Shown here: in pieces, positions 1-9,252 of the stretch
Layout of the letters: every line of letters starts with the position of its first letter
Numbering within the stretch: the first letter of the stretch is position 1
Assembly: GCF_963678635.1 (NCBI RefSeq)
Contig: NW_026971545.1
Coordinates: 1 to 27,500 of the forward strand
Reading direction: 5' to 3'
DNA length: 27,500 bases
Origin: Symsagittifera roscoffensis
Taxonomy: Eukaryota; Xenacoelomorpha; Acoela; Convolutidae
Notes under the pieces: generated by a model
Seen by the model: only the letters and a program-made list of their open reading frames with translations
Told to the model about the DNA's origin: nothing
Databases searched by the model: none
Made by a program: the position numbers and the translations under genes

Positions 1-168
1 TGACAATTATTATTGTTTGATCTATTGTTTGAATAGTTTCGCGATCTATTATTTTGATATTGTCTGTTCCTTTTGTTCGCATGGTTTCTGTTTCTGTTGT
101 TTGAAGAATTTCTAGAACGGTCGTTAGAATAATATCTATATCGGGAGATTGAGTTTGAACGATTTCTG

Positions 169-420
169 TTATAGTTTGACTAGATACTTCTGTTTGAGTT
201 TGATCTTGAATAGTTGTTTCGATATTGATTGTTTGACTGTTTGATCCACCATATCTATTTTGTGAGAAAATTTGTTAAATTCTTCGATCTGGAGATCTTC
301 TCGGATAGTTATATCTGTAGGGTGATTTTTGTTTAGAGGGATTATAATTATCAGGAAATGGTTTTCCTGAACTTTTGTTGCTGTGAATGTTTTTGTTTGG
401 TAAATGTTGGCCTTTTTCAT
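169..420 (-). pseudogene. gag/pol linker fragment
   Basis: An 83-codon frame begins just after the zinc-knuckle region on the minus strand and ends in a Lys-rich tail. It is Ile/Thr/Lys-rich and has no recognisable domain. From about 170 to the window edge other frames continue (for example ILTTVLEILQTTE), resembling LMIASDILQTTAVG at about 12.48 kb on the plus strand, which lies between gag and protease. I therefore read it as decayed linker between nucleocapsid and protease. It is not an independent gene. Confidence 0.35.
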
Positions 421-492
421 GTATTGGTGAAATGATTTATTTGGTTCTCTATGCTTTTGTGGTTTGTTCTGATTATCTCGTTGTTTTTTTCT

Positions 493-534
493 ACATTCAG
501 CAATGCTATGTCCATATCTACGGCAATATTACAC
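493..534 (-). pseudogene. gag CCHC zinc knuckle, frameshifted
   Basis: On the minus strand the bases encode C-R-R-Y-G-H-S-I-A-E-C, which is the second half of a retroviral CCHC zinc knuckle (C-x2-C-x4-H-x4-C). The first cysteine codon lies immediately upstream but one base out of frame, so the knuckle is split by a 1-nt change. It is followed by a Lys/Arg/Gln-rich tail. Knuckles of this type bind the element RNA in the nucleocapsid part of Gag. The homologous position in the plus-strand copies reads C-N-Y-F-R-K-Y-G-Q, so both the second Cys and the His are lost there. Confidence 0.6.
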
Positions 535-1064
535 TGTTTTTTGAATGATGGTTTGCCTTCAAAATTTGGGTTTTTCTCGTAGATATTCAAAATTTGAGTG
601 ATTTTTTCAGCTATTTCAGTGTCAGAGTCATGAATATGATTTACTTGTGAAGTAATAATTTGGATGTTGTTTACAGATTAAAATTTTATTTTTTCTGTTT
701 CTTCCAGTTTCATTGTGACTTTGGCTTGTTCTGGTTTATCTACTAGCTTTCTGAAGTCTATATCGGGTTCTCGAATTGAAGATGGATGTGATGCTCTCTT
801 TTTCAGAGCTATTTTCCGTAATTGTGGTGAAAGAGTCATCATTAAAATTTTTGTCATTTTTTGTGTTCTTATAATCTTGCGTATTAGGGGAATATGCTTT
901 TCGTAAAAAATAATTCAATTCTTACTGCGAGTTGTTTAATTGTTTCGTTTGGGATTCTACGAAATTCATTGCATAAGACTCTTTAGTGTTGTTTGTTTCT
1001 TTCAGAGTCGATCATTTTGAAAACTTTTGTGTGAATCCTTTCCAATCTGATTTAATATCTATAT

Positions 1065-1310
1065 TTAAAACTGAAAACCATTTTGGGCTGCACCATCAAG
1101 TGTGGTTTTGATTAGAGCTGTGCGTCTATGTATCCAATTTTGATGAAGTGATGTATTTACTGGTTCAGGTCCTATACTTAAAATCATATTGGCTGTAACT
1201 GCATTTAAATAATCTTCTACTGAGTATTCAGGATCTGTTCCTATGAATACCATTAGTGGCTTATTTGAAGATATGGATGTTCCACCCATAAGGTATGGAT
1301 TCATAGTCAT
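1065..1310 (-). pseudogene. gag capsid-like region
   Basis: This 81-codon frame contains MVFIGTDPEYSVEDYLNAV, then NWIHRRTALIKTTLDGAA. The layout (a short start, 'F-G-x-D-P-E-x-S-V-E-D-Y-L', about 25 residues, then W-I-x-R-x-x-x-x-x-x-x-x-L-x-G-A-A) resembles the Ty3/gypsy retrotransposon Gag capsid family, where a G-A-A or G-x-A motif follows a helix. The frame extends upstream into IPNAADSLQMTMNPY, which matches the plus-strand gag (SNTAESLYLTFNPY) at 6.93 kb. This is the only copy in the window that keeps the capsid core; in the plus-strand copies it is missing. Stops and frameshifts flank it on both sides. Confidence 0.6.
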
Positions 1311-1500
1311 TTGTAGTGAATCTGCGGCATTTGGTATTTCAGAAAAAAATACTAAGTTGGTTTTTTTTGATTTTTTTTGTGTTGTTGTAGATAATATGTC
1401 AACGGGATTTCATTTTGGATTTGAGTTGGTTAATAGTTTTGTGTACTTACCTGGTTTCGCGATTGATATTTATTTTGTTTGACGTTGGGTGATGTCTTGT

Positions 1501-1683
1501 TTATCGTTTTTGTTCGTTTCGTGTATGTGGTTCGAAAAGATCTGGTTGACAGAAACGATCTGGTTGATCAGTGTTCCAATTAATGTTTTGCTGATTTGTA
1601 TTGAATCGTTGTTGATTTTGATGATAGAATTCTTCATCTTCTGAGTAATATGGTTGATACCTAATATGGTGTTTGTTTGTCAT
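1501..1683 (-). pseudogene. gag fragment, Gln/Asn-rich linker
   Basis: This 60-codon frame contains QPYYSEDEEFYHQNQQ followed by Asn/Gln-rich and Arg-rich sequence. It has a counterpart in the plus-strand gag near 6.60 kb (QPQYSEDE followed by a Phe-His pair), which supports a coding origin. It lies directly downstream of the Pro-rich gag block on the minus strand and upstream of the capsid-like part, so it is probably the linker before capsid. It is not a stand-alone gene. Confidence 0.5.
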
Positions 1684-1821
1684 GTTTTTATTTCGTTGAA
1701 AAAATTGATAACTTTTGCTACGGTCTAGTGTAGCTCGTGGTTGATCATTATGAAATACTGATTGAGAAGTTTTTTGTGGTACATTTTGATTTTTTATTGT
1801 GATTGATTTTCACTATTCATA

Positions 1822-2404
1822 TTAGGGGGTTTTGTGTTTTTGGTTTTTTTGAAAAAAATTATAGTTAAGATTTGAAAAGTTATTTCTCAATGACGTCTTT
1901 TGCTTATTTGTTTGTCTTGATGTTGTTACTGGCTTAAATGTCTGATTGTCCAATTGTGAATTTTTTGGAATAACAGAAAATTTTACTGTGGATTGTATAA
2001 TTGTTTGTGAAAATGCTGCGTTTTTTTTTCTTGGAGTTTTAGGTGCAGGGTGAAATGGGGGAAGGCTTTGTTGCGTTGTTGTCGGCATTGTTTCAACTAT
2101 TTCTGCATTTATGAAATGTGATGCAGATTGATTATCTTGCTGTCTAAGATTTCTTGTTCCGTTTAATTTTTCTTGAGTAATAAAAGTAGAAATAAAACTA
2201 TTGTTTCCTGTTCTGCCAATCAATAATGAATTGTAGTTTATAGGTGCTGCATCGATAGTATGTGGAATTGTTCTAGCATAATCTCTATTGTCTGTGATAA
2301 TTACTTGGCATGATATATCAGTTGTTATTTTAATAAATAATGGATGAGACCATTAAGGGTCCCAAACATAATCTGTTTCATCCGCCAGTACAGTTTCATC
2401 GTCT
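1822..2404 (-). pseudogene. gag middle region, Pro-rich
   Basis: This is the longest gag-like frame of the minus element. It is open from 2352 to the TAG at 1824-1822 (176 codons), and upstream of one stop (2355-2353) the same frame continues with DETDYVWDP. Three blocks match the plus-strand gag copies at the protein level: DETDYVWDP resembles DEIDYFWDS at about 5.99 kb; GRTGNNSFISTFITQ resembles DRTSNNNLISSFTDTQ at about 6.14 kb; and FINAEIVETMPTTTQQSLP resembles FIHKEFFETIPATLQQSLS at 10.5 kb. The C-terminal part is Gln/Asn/Lys-rich. It is probably the matrix/linker region of Gag. That the same blocks survive in two divergent copies is what makes it convincingly coding in origin. Confidence 0.65.
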
Positions 2405-2847
2405 GAATTTTGTGGTCAAAAACTTTTTCTTGCTAGTGATTGGCAAAATAATCAATTGAAAACCATGCTTGTATCTTTTGTAGATCGTGTTTAACATTTT
2501 GTGATATATCATTATTAGTGAGGTTTTCACCGATTGTATTTAAAATTTTTGAGAAAAAAAACATATATCTTGTTTTACATCTGTATATCGGGATGTTTGA
2601 GTTGGTGAGTAATCATGTGTTTCTTTTATTGCTAGTATGGATAAATGGATATAAATGATTGAAAAAACATCGTTAGGAAAATTGAATTGGCTCCTAGTGA
2701 ATTTTGGTTTTGTATACTTTTTAGATACTCTGTAAAAACTTCTATATCTATATCGTCTGTTTATATTTATTGTTTATTGTGATTTGGTTTTGCTGATGCA
2801 AAATCGATACCAAAAATACCATATTATGATGTGATATTACTTCAATT

Positions 2848-3009
2848 TTACTTCAGGAAATTTTTGTTTACATGGGCTATTTCCTTTTCGAACATAATTG
2901 CAATTAAGTTGTAACAAAATTGTACTTGTCCTCGGGAGGGATTAAATTGTGGTTTTATGAAAAACGGGAGTATCGAGTTATCGTCGAAATTTTTGTTGTA
3001 ACGGATCAT
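2848..3009 (-). pseudogene. gag fragment, 53-codon block
   Basis: A 53-codon frame starts with ATG at 3009-3007 and contains FIKPQFNPSRGQVQFCYN and MFEKEIAHVNKN. It follows the acidic N-terminal fragment on the same strand after about 100 nt and is cut by TAA 2850-2848. Downstream, other frames continue with protein-like sequence (for example DIDIEVFTEYLKSIQNQN at about 2.7 kb), which suggests frameshift decay of one long gag gene. No domain is recognised. The assignment rests on position and strand. Confidence 0.4.
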
Positions 3010-3108
3010 TTTTTAAATTGAAAAACTGTTAGTGTGTAACATTCAATGTTTTTTTTTTGGTTGATTCTAATTAAAGAGACGCAATGGTTTTATTAAAATC
3101 TGACTTTT

Positions 3109-3459
3109 TTATTTTGCGTTGTCTTTTTTTGTTGATGGTGTTGTGTCTTCTGAGTCGGAAAAAAGTATTTGGTCGTCTATGTCTTTCGAGTTATTTTTTA
3201 TTATTGAGTCTTTTAAATCTTGAAGTTCCTGTTTTGTGTTTGCTTCTGATTCAGATACTGCGTTTCTTCCTTTTGAAAATCGTCTTATTTTAATTTGTTT
3301 TTGTTTTGTTATGATTGTCTTTTTTCGTGTTCGTCTTTTTGATCTAATATATCCTATTAATTGTCTATGTGGTGTGATTACAAGGTCGTACCTTTCGTTT
3401 TTAATTAAACGATTAAATAATACGATTGTTTATTTGCTACCTAGTTTATCTCTTGACAT
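3109..3459 (-). pseudogene. gag N-terminal region (acidic, Ser-rich)
   Basis: Reading from the ATG at 3459-3457 gives one frame of 116 codons interrupted by a single in-frame TAA (3432-3430) and ending at TAA 3111-3109. The first half is basic (RSKRRTRKK). The second half is acidic and serine-rich (SESEANTKQELQDLKD, then DDQILFSDSEDTTPSTKKD). Biased composition held in one frame over 350 nt argues for a former coding region rather than a random ORF. Its position just upstream of the other gag blocks on the same strand suggests the N-terminus of Gag, or a small leader ORF of the element. I see no known domain. Confidence 0.5.
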
Positions 3460-3921
3460 AAAGTTTAGGATGATGGGTGCATTATTTGAGGGTTAGAGTT
3501 TTTAATTTTCCTAAACTGTTAGCCCTTACGGTTTTTGTGTGGACATCTTAACTTGAGGCATAGATTTTCGTGATTGACGCGTTGGAGAGAGAGAGAGAGT
3601 ACATCGACTCGTGAGAATGAGTTTTTTCTCTCGTGTATAAGTTTAGGCTAAGATATTCCCTCTTAATCTTACCTGGGGGTTGTGATTTTGTAATCGAGGG
3701 TTGGAGAATAGTTAATCAATCCAGAAAGTTCAAGTTTAATTAGAACACAAGCAGATCGTTAGATACTTTTTTTGACTTACTAATTTATTAAGGGTTTTAG
3801 CCTGGGTCATCTAAGAGGAGGGGCTCAAGTGAAGGATGAGTAACCGAAGTTCTTCACTGTTTAACTTAATTTAAATGCTTACTTTTCAAATTTTTTGTCT
3901 TGGCTCGTTGATAGACGTTTA
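3460..3921. other. Spacer between head-to-head elements, no gene seen
   Basis: No convincing coding frame is present. The stretch contains a short (GA)n run at 3585-3599 and T/G-rich sequence. It should contain the 5' end of the minus-strand element, but I could not see a TG...CA LTR terminus or a clear primer-binding site. The phrase AAGTTCAAGTTTAATTAGAA near 3.73 kb loosely resembles AAGTTCAGGTTTAATTTAAA at 4.03 kb, hinting at distant leader similarity. Confidence 0.4.
3585..3599. repeat. (GA)n microsatellite
   Basis: A run of seven GA dinucleotides lies in the non-coding spacer. It is short and isolated, with no further meaning seen. Confidence 0.8.
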
Positions 3922-3996
3922 ATTAAATTCGACGTTTGAGGTCGTTAGACATTTTGAAAATGTGGGAAGGTGAGAACAAAATTGTTCTGTTTGATC

Positions 3997-4117
3997 CAAG
4001 GAAAGCCTTGATGATCAATAAAAAAGTTCAGGTTTAATTTAAAATGAAAGATCCAAGGGAAGCCTTGATGATCTGTTTATTAAAGAAAAGTGGAACATTA
4101 AAAAGAGGATAAGCCTC
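3997..4117 (+). repeat. Three leader stem-loops, copy 1
   Basis: Three short inverted repeats follow each other: CAAGG-AAAG-CCTTG (3997-4010), CAAGG-GAAG-CCTTG (4054-4067) and GAGG-ATAAG-CCTC (4105-4117). Each is followed by GATGATC or GATAATT. The third has different bases on both arms yet still pairs, which looks like covariation. The same series recurs in copy 2 at 8247-8367. Such repeated hairpins in an LTR-element leader could act in RNA packaging or translation, but that role is inference. Confidence 0.5.
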
Positions 4118-4664
4118 GATAATTTTTAATTTGAAAATTTGAGACGAAGAAACTTTAGAAGTTAATGTTTTGATGAGATTAGTATCTTGGACTATTGCTG
4201 TTTTGGATTAGGTGATGAAGCTGTGATTAGAAAAAACAGTTTATTTACGAATCTAACAATGATTTTTGTACTAACTAATTTTTGTATTTTAAGTTTATCA
4301 AATTATTTTTTTTAAAAGTTCGTTTTACCGCAAAGTTTGGAGGGAATGACTATTGTTTTTTTATCAGTCGTTTTTGTATAGATAGTAGGTTTAGCACCAA
4401 TAAAGGATTACTTCACATTTCATGCCAGTAAATGAAAGTTTAAACTTACTGCATAAAGTATTTTAACTATAGAGGTTTGTTCCGGTTACCGTCGTACTTT
4501 CATGTAGCAGAGTGGTCCGATTCCTGATTGTCTTTCGCGCCGCGATCTTGGTCTTCTTTCTGTACCTGGTTTTTCTGGTATTGTTTGAAATTTTGGCGTA
4601 AATGTTCGAATTTGGTCTAGTACGAGACTTTTGGTCGCACCAGATGAGTTATGTACTAGTGACT

Positions 4665-5000
4665 GTACTCATAGAGTCTTTTCAGATAAGGTTTACCGTC
4701 TGCTCGTCAGGCTCTCTTTTTACGGCCGGATAGATTCGTGCAAATTCCTATTCTAACACCAATCTTATTCTTACTCTCATAACTCCTAGTCTCCTTAGAT
4801 CTAGTGTATACCGGTTTATGCGAGTTTGTTGCCAGGAGGAGAACAATCGCATTCTAAGTTTTTTTTTCGATTTTTTCTGGTGTTGAAACTACAAGTAGTT
4901 TCAGCACTTACAAATAAGTATAAATGTGATAGATTTTGATTGGTTAAATATTTTTATTGATATTCCATCATAAAAAATTATTGGTCTTTAAATACTAGTT
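4665..5000 (+). mobile_element. LTR/leader-like block, copy 1
   Basis: This block precedes the plus-strand gag and shows clear similarity, in inverted orientation, to 23700-24040. Shared pieces include AGATCTAGTGTATA against AGATCTAGTATAAA, GGCCGGATAGATTCGTGC against GGCGGGATAGATTTGTGC, and ACACCAATCTTATTCTTACTCT against a close relative. A TATA-like TATAAATG sits at 4919-4926. Sequence shared between two element ends and lying upstream of gag is what an LTR or 5' leader would look like. No TG...CA ends, target-site duplication or primer-binding site could be fixed, so the exact limits are open. Confidence 0.5.
4880..4907 (+). other. Hairpin in LTR/leader block, copy 1
   Basis: GTGTTGAAACTAC, a two-base loop AA, then GTAGTTTCAGCAC: a 13-bp stem with one G-T type mismatch. 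It lies in the LTR/leader-like block just before a TATAAA-like sequence. It could be an R-region hairpin or a remnant palindrome. No such perfect hairpin is evident in the inverted relative at 23.7-24.0 kb. Confidence 0.5.
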
Positions 5001-5814
5001 TAGAACTGGTTCCAATACAAACAGACAAGGAAAGGAGTAGTTACTTTCATCCAAAAACACAAATTCAAGTTGATGGAAAACCATTGAAATTATAAGAGCT
5101 GTTGCAAAGTATTAAAATTTTGCACAATGCAGAAGTTTATTGGTTTTATTTTTTATGAAGGTGCTGTAAAGTTCAAATACGACGCAACGATTTTTTAATT
5201 TTTTGTAATTAAGTTCTTCTTTCTCAAAAAACCTAATTTTTTGAGGTTTTAATAGTTTTGAGCATGGTTTCAAGTAGAAAGAGCACTGTTGTAAAAAAGA
5301 CAATCATCTAATAAAAATAAATTAAAATGCAAATTGTGTCAGGTAGTACCGTGTTTTGAAAGTGTTTAAAAAAATTTCAAATTTTTTTTGAGAAAAAAAT
5401 CTTTTCTTTTGCTTGAAAACTCCTACCATTGACTTAGCATGAACCAAAAAACTAAAAGAAAGAACCTCATTTTACTGTTTACAATTAATTAACCATCGAT
5501 CTTTACCAGTTAGGTAACGTGCAACGATTTTTTTATGAAAAACTAGTCATTTTAGCACAAAATCTAAAAAAAAAAACGTTTTCTTACCATTTTTTTTACC
5601 ATCACAAAACCAGGAAAATTTACAAACTCATACCCTATCTTAATACGCTGTAGGCTCTATAACTAATGTTAATACATAGCGAGGCTGACCCCAAATCTAT
5701 AGTCATGGGCTCAGCCATGCTCCTTCCTCCCCTCTTTCCAGCCCCATTTTCTACTGCTTGTTTTTAATACCAGAAAAAAAGAAACGATGGAGCATTTTAT
5801 GTATCCCAACCACA
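5001..5814 (+). other. Leader region before gag, no gene assigned
   Basis: This AT-rich stretch lies between the LTR-like block and the first recognisable gag fragments. It includes a conspicuous run of T and A tracts and a pyrimidine-rich piece (CTCCTTCCTCCCCTCTTTCC near 5.72 kb). A 63-codon antisense frame at 5303-5112 is open in both copies but has no family features, so I do not call it a gene. Copy 2 (9253-10070) holds the same sequence. Confidence 0.4.
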
Positions 5815-5899
5815 AAAATCCCGACCTTCAGCAGTAAGAACAGAAAGAAATCTTTTTTCAAGTTTCTAAGACTCAATTCGCTAAACACTTATCAACACA

Positions 5900-7100
5900 G
5901 ACATTTCAAAAATACTAAAAGTTGATTTGCAAAGAAAGTTAGCTATTTGCTCAGTCTCGCATAAATTTCCGCTCACATATAGCAGATGAAATAGATTATT
6001 TCTGGGACTCACAATATTATCACAATTTGTTTTTCAATATAACAAATGATTTTTGCGGAGCACCAACTCAAAACATCTCAAAAGAAACTCCTTTAACGAC
6101 AGATACCATAATCTTAAGCTAAATAACTATGTTTTGTGATAGAACATCTAACAACAATTTAATCTCATCATTTACGGATACACAAGCCAGTTTAAGCTGA
6201 CAATGTTTATTCACAATCATAAGAAATTCAAACACCATCATATTTCATTCATAAAGAATTTTTTGAAACGATACCGGCAACATTGCAACAAAGTCTATCA
6301 CCTATTCTTCCAGCATTTAAGAAAAATACTCCAATTCCATCAACAACATTGCAATCAACCTTTAAACCAACAGTTTTTCTTAACTATACCCACATGGGTT
6401 AACAAACATACAGGCAAATACCTAAAAAATCCAGTTTCAAGAACACAACTACAATCAACAAACAAGTAAGGATCCATCAACCCAAACGCAAAAGTTTCAT
6501 TTTAGGAGAAAAACCCAAACAGATTGCACAGGAAATTAACCATTTTTCAACGAAGTTAACCTTACCCAAGCAACAGAGAATTTAATGAAAACCAACCACA
6601 ATATTCAGAGGACGAAAAAAACTTTCATAAAAAAACCAAAAAAGTAACTCTAATCAACGAAAACACCATTGAAGTGACATAATTAAACTAAAACTAAATG
6701 ACACTTCTCAGCCAAATTTTTTTGAACTCCATGTCAATCTTTCAAAAACACAACGAAATTTTTCTGTAAAACCTATCTTCCACTGCCAAGACACAACATA
6801 TACTTACAGTAACCAATGACCACTCAAGGCTATAAACAAGAATCAGTGAGAATTGAAATTCCATCACCATATTATTTAAATCAACATGAAATTAGCCGAT
6901 ATCATATCACAAACTTCACACAAGCATCTAATACAGCAGAATCACTCTATCTGACATTTAATCCATACTCGACGGTGCGCATGAAAATTGGTTTTGGTTC
7001 CATCCATAAAAAATAAATCCGATTTGGAAAGTTTGACAAAAAAACTTTCCAAAACGTTTGATGAGTTAGAACAAGTTGAAAACATAAAGAAAACTAGAAG
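5900..7100 (+). pseudogene. Decayed gag, copy 1
   Basis: Fragments in all three plus frames match the minus-strand gag in order: DEIDYFWDSQYYHNLFF (about 5.99 kb), DRTSNNNLISSFTDTQ (6.14 kb), FETIPATLQQSLSPILPAF (6.27 kb), YSEDE (6.61 kb) and SNTAESLYLTFNPY (6.93 kb). The frame changes many times, so no protein could be made. After the LTFNPY block the sequence jumps directly to GFGSIHKDKSDLK-like sequence, skipping the capsid core that the minus-strand element keeps. A zinc-knuckle remnant lies further on, in the 575-bp units. It is a dead Gag of a Ty3/gypsy-like element. Confidence in identity comes from homology between copies, not from any intact domain. Confidence 0.65.
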
Positions 7101-7490
7101 AAACCTTACAGTATGCTAATAGTATTCAGACAACTACGTCACATATTAAAAACATTGAAGACTCAGACAATGAATTAGCAGAAAAAAATCACACAATTTC
7201 TCAATACATTTTTAAAAAGGACGCATATTTCAATGGAAACCCCTCATTTAAAAGTTGGTGTAATTATTTCCGCAAATACGGACAGCAGCAATAAGATAAA
7301 ACAAGCAGATCACCAAACCATAAAGAAGCAAATAATCAATTTATCAATACATGAAGAAAAATCAAAATCTACCAAACGAAAATCTGAGAAACCAAAGGTA
7401 TTTCCATCCAGCCACAGTAACAAGAGATCACAATCACCATACTTCAAAAACATTCGAAAAAAGTCTCCAGATCCATTCGAGGAAAGTCTC
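6914..7490 (+). repeat. 575-bp gag module, unit 1 of copy 1
   Basis: The unit begins CTTCACACAAGCATCTAATA and is 577 bp long. It covers the gag segment from the LTFNPY block, through the capsid deletion point, a helical DSDSELAEKN-type region and the eroded zinc knuckle, to the Ser/His-rich HPATVTRDHNHH segment. The next unit starts at 7491 with the same words. Confidence 0.88.
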
Positions 7491-8064
7491 CTTCACAAAA
7501 GCATCTAATACAGCAGAATTACTCCATCTGACATTTAATCCATACTCGACGGTGCGCTTGAAAATTGGTTTTGGTTCCATCCATAAAGATAAATCCGATT
7601 TGAAAAGTTTGACAAAAAAAACTTTCGAAAACGTTTGATAAGTTAGAACAAGCTGAAAACATAAAGAAACTAGAAGAAACCTTATAGTATGTTAATAATA
7701 TTCAGACAACTACGTCACATATTAAAAACATTGAAGACTCAGACAGTGAATTAGCAGAAAAAAATCACACAATTTCTCAATACATATGAAAAGGACGCAT
7801 ATTTCAATGGAAACCCCTCATTTAAAAGTTGGTGTAATTATTTCCGCAAATACGGACAGCAGCAATAAGATAAAACAAGCAGATCACCAAACCATAAAGA
7901 AGCAAATAATCAATTTATCAATACATGAAGAAAAATCAAAATCTACCAAACAAAAATCTGAGAAACCAAAGGTATTTCCATCCAGCCACAGTAACAAGAG
8001 ATCACAATCACCATACTTCAAAAACGTTCGAGAAAAGTCTCCAGATCCATTCGAGGAAAGTCTC
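7491..8064 (+). repeat. 575-bp gag module, unit 2 of copy 1
   Basis: This is the 574-bp second tandem unit, highly similar to unit 1. It contains two overlapping frames (7351-7638 from unit 1 and 7786-8082) that reflect the same gag segment read in different frames. The unit differs at scattered positions, for example CTTCACAAAAGC in place of CTTCACACAAGC. Confidence 0.88.
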
Positions 8065-8171
8065 CTTCACACAAGCATCTAACACAGCAGAATTACTCCA
8101 TCTGACATTTAATCCATACTCGAGGGTGCGCTTGAAAATTGGTTTTGGTTCCATCCATAAAGATAAATCCG
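8065..8171 (+). repeat. 575-bp gag module, truncated unit 3 of copy 1
   Basis: Only the first 107 bp of a third unit are present before the sequence switches to the start of the second 4.25-kb repeat. The break falls after GATAAATCCGATT. Confidence 0.85.
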
Positions 8172-8246
8172 ATTAAATTCGACGTTTGAGGTCGTTAGAC
8201 ATTTTGAAAATGTGGGAAGGTGAGAACAAAATTGTTCTGTTTGATC

Positions 8247-8367
8247 CAAGGAAAGCCTTGATGATCAATAAAAAAGTTCAGGTTTAATTTAAAATGAAAG
8301 ATCCAAGGGAAGCCTTGATGATCTGTTTATTAAAGAAAAGTGGAACATTAAAAAGAGGATAAGCCTC
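8247..8367 (+). repeat. Three leader stem-loops, copy 2
   Basis: This is the duplicate of the stem-loop series at 3997-4117, with the same three hairpins in the same spacing. It is part of the 4.25-kb direct repeat, so its conservation carries no independent weight. Confidence 0.5.
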
Positions 8368-8914
8368 GATAATTTTTAATTTGAAAATTTGAGACGAAGA
8401 AACTTTAGAAGTTAATGTTTTGATGAGATTAGTATCTTGGACTATTGCTGTTTTGGATTAGGTGATGAAGCTGTGATTAGAAAAAACAGTTTATTTACGA
8501 ATCTAACAATGATTTTTTGTACTAACTAATTTTTGTATTTTAAGTTTATCAAATTATTTTTTTTAAAAGTTCGTTTTACCGCAAAGTTTGGAGGGAATGA
8601 CTATTGTTTTTTTATCAGTCGTTTTTGTATAGATAGTAGGTTTAGCACCAATAAAGGATTACTTCACATTTCATGCCAGTAAATGAAAGTTTAAACTTAC
8701 TGCATAAAGTAATTTAACTATAGAGGTTTGTTCCGGTTACCGTCGTACTTTCATGTAGCAGAGTGGTCCGATTCCTGATTGTCTTTCGCGCCGCGATCTT
8801 GGTCTTCTTTCTGTACCTGGTTTTTCTGGTATTGTTTGAAATTTTGGCGTAAATGTTCGAATTTGGTCTAGTACGAGACTTTTGGTCGCACCAGATGAGT
8901 TATGTACTAGTGAC

Positions 8915-9252
8915 TGTACTCATAGAGTCTTTTCAGATAAGGTTTACCGTCTGCTCGTCAGGCTCTCTTTTTACGGCCGGATAGATTCGTGCAAATTCCT
9001 ATTCTAACACCAATCTTATTCTTACTCTCATAACTCCTAGTCTCCTTAGATCTAGTGTATACCGGTTTATGCGAGTTTGTTGCCAGGAGGAGAACAATCG
9101 CATTCTAAGTTTTTTTTTTCGATTTTTTCTGGTGTTGAAACTACAAGTAGTTTCAGCACTTACAAATAAGTATAAATGTGATAGATTTTGATTGGTTAAA
9201 TATTTTTATTGATATTCCATCATAAAAAATTGTTGGTCTTTAAATACTAGTT
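8915..9252 (+). mobile_element. LTR/leader-like block, copy 2
   Basis: This is the near-identical copy of the block at 4665-5000, inside the second 4.25-kb repeat. It lies about 1 kb upstream of the second gag. It differs from copy 1 by only a few bases. Confidence 0.5.
9132..9159 (+). other. Hairpin in LTR/leader block, copy 2
   Basis: This hairpin is unchanged from the one at 4880-4907 and is carried by the second large repeat. Confidence 0.5.

Larger units (their letters stand above)
1..3459 (-). mobile_element. Partial Ty3/gypsy-like retroelement, gag part
   Basis: On the minus strand this stretch carries gag-like fragments in a 5'-to-3' order: an acidic Ser-rich region (3459-3109), a short conserved block (3009-2848), a proline-rich middle part (2404-1822), a capsid-like part (1310-1065) and a zinc knuckle (534-493). 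Several blocks can be matched by eye to the plus-strand gag at 5.9-7.7 kb, so both belong to one element family. The frames are broken by stops and frameshifts, so it is a decayed copy. The left window edge truncates it before any protease or RT. The plus strand is strongly T-rich here, the mirror image of the A-rich coding strand of the other copy. No LTR boundary was identified. Confidence 0.75.
3922..8171 (+). repeat. Large direct repeat, copy 1 (about 4.25 kb)
   Basis: Starting at ATTAAATTCGACGTTTGAGG, this segment is repeated almost base for base from 8172, initially at an offset of exactly 4250. Differences are scattered substitutions, single-base indels in A/T runs, and a short insertion near 10.46 kb. 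It contains the LTR/leader-like region (about 3.92-5.8 kb) and a decayed gag (about 5.9-8.17 kb). It ends abruptly inside the third 575-bp gag unit, where GATAAATCCGATT joins AAATTCGACG. The shared ATT at that join is a microhomology. The high similarity implies a recent tandem duplication compared with the decay of the genes inside it. Confidence 0.9.

Noticed and set aside
4503-4560. tRNA-like A box (TAGCAGAGTGG)
   Set aside because: No B box, no cloverleaf and no acceptor stem could be found around it.
4480-4860. Possible rRNA fragment (the GC-richer stretch with AGTACGAGAC-type words)
   Set aside because: I compared it with the conserved 3' part of large-subunit rRNA and found no continuous match. 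It is explained better as the LTR/leader block of the element.
5112-5303. 63-codon antisense frame, also intact at 9364-9555
   Set aside because: Its survival in both copies follows from the recent 4.25-kb duplication. The peptide has no domain features and lies antisense in the leader.
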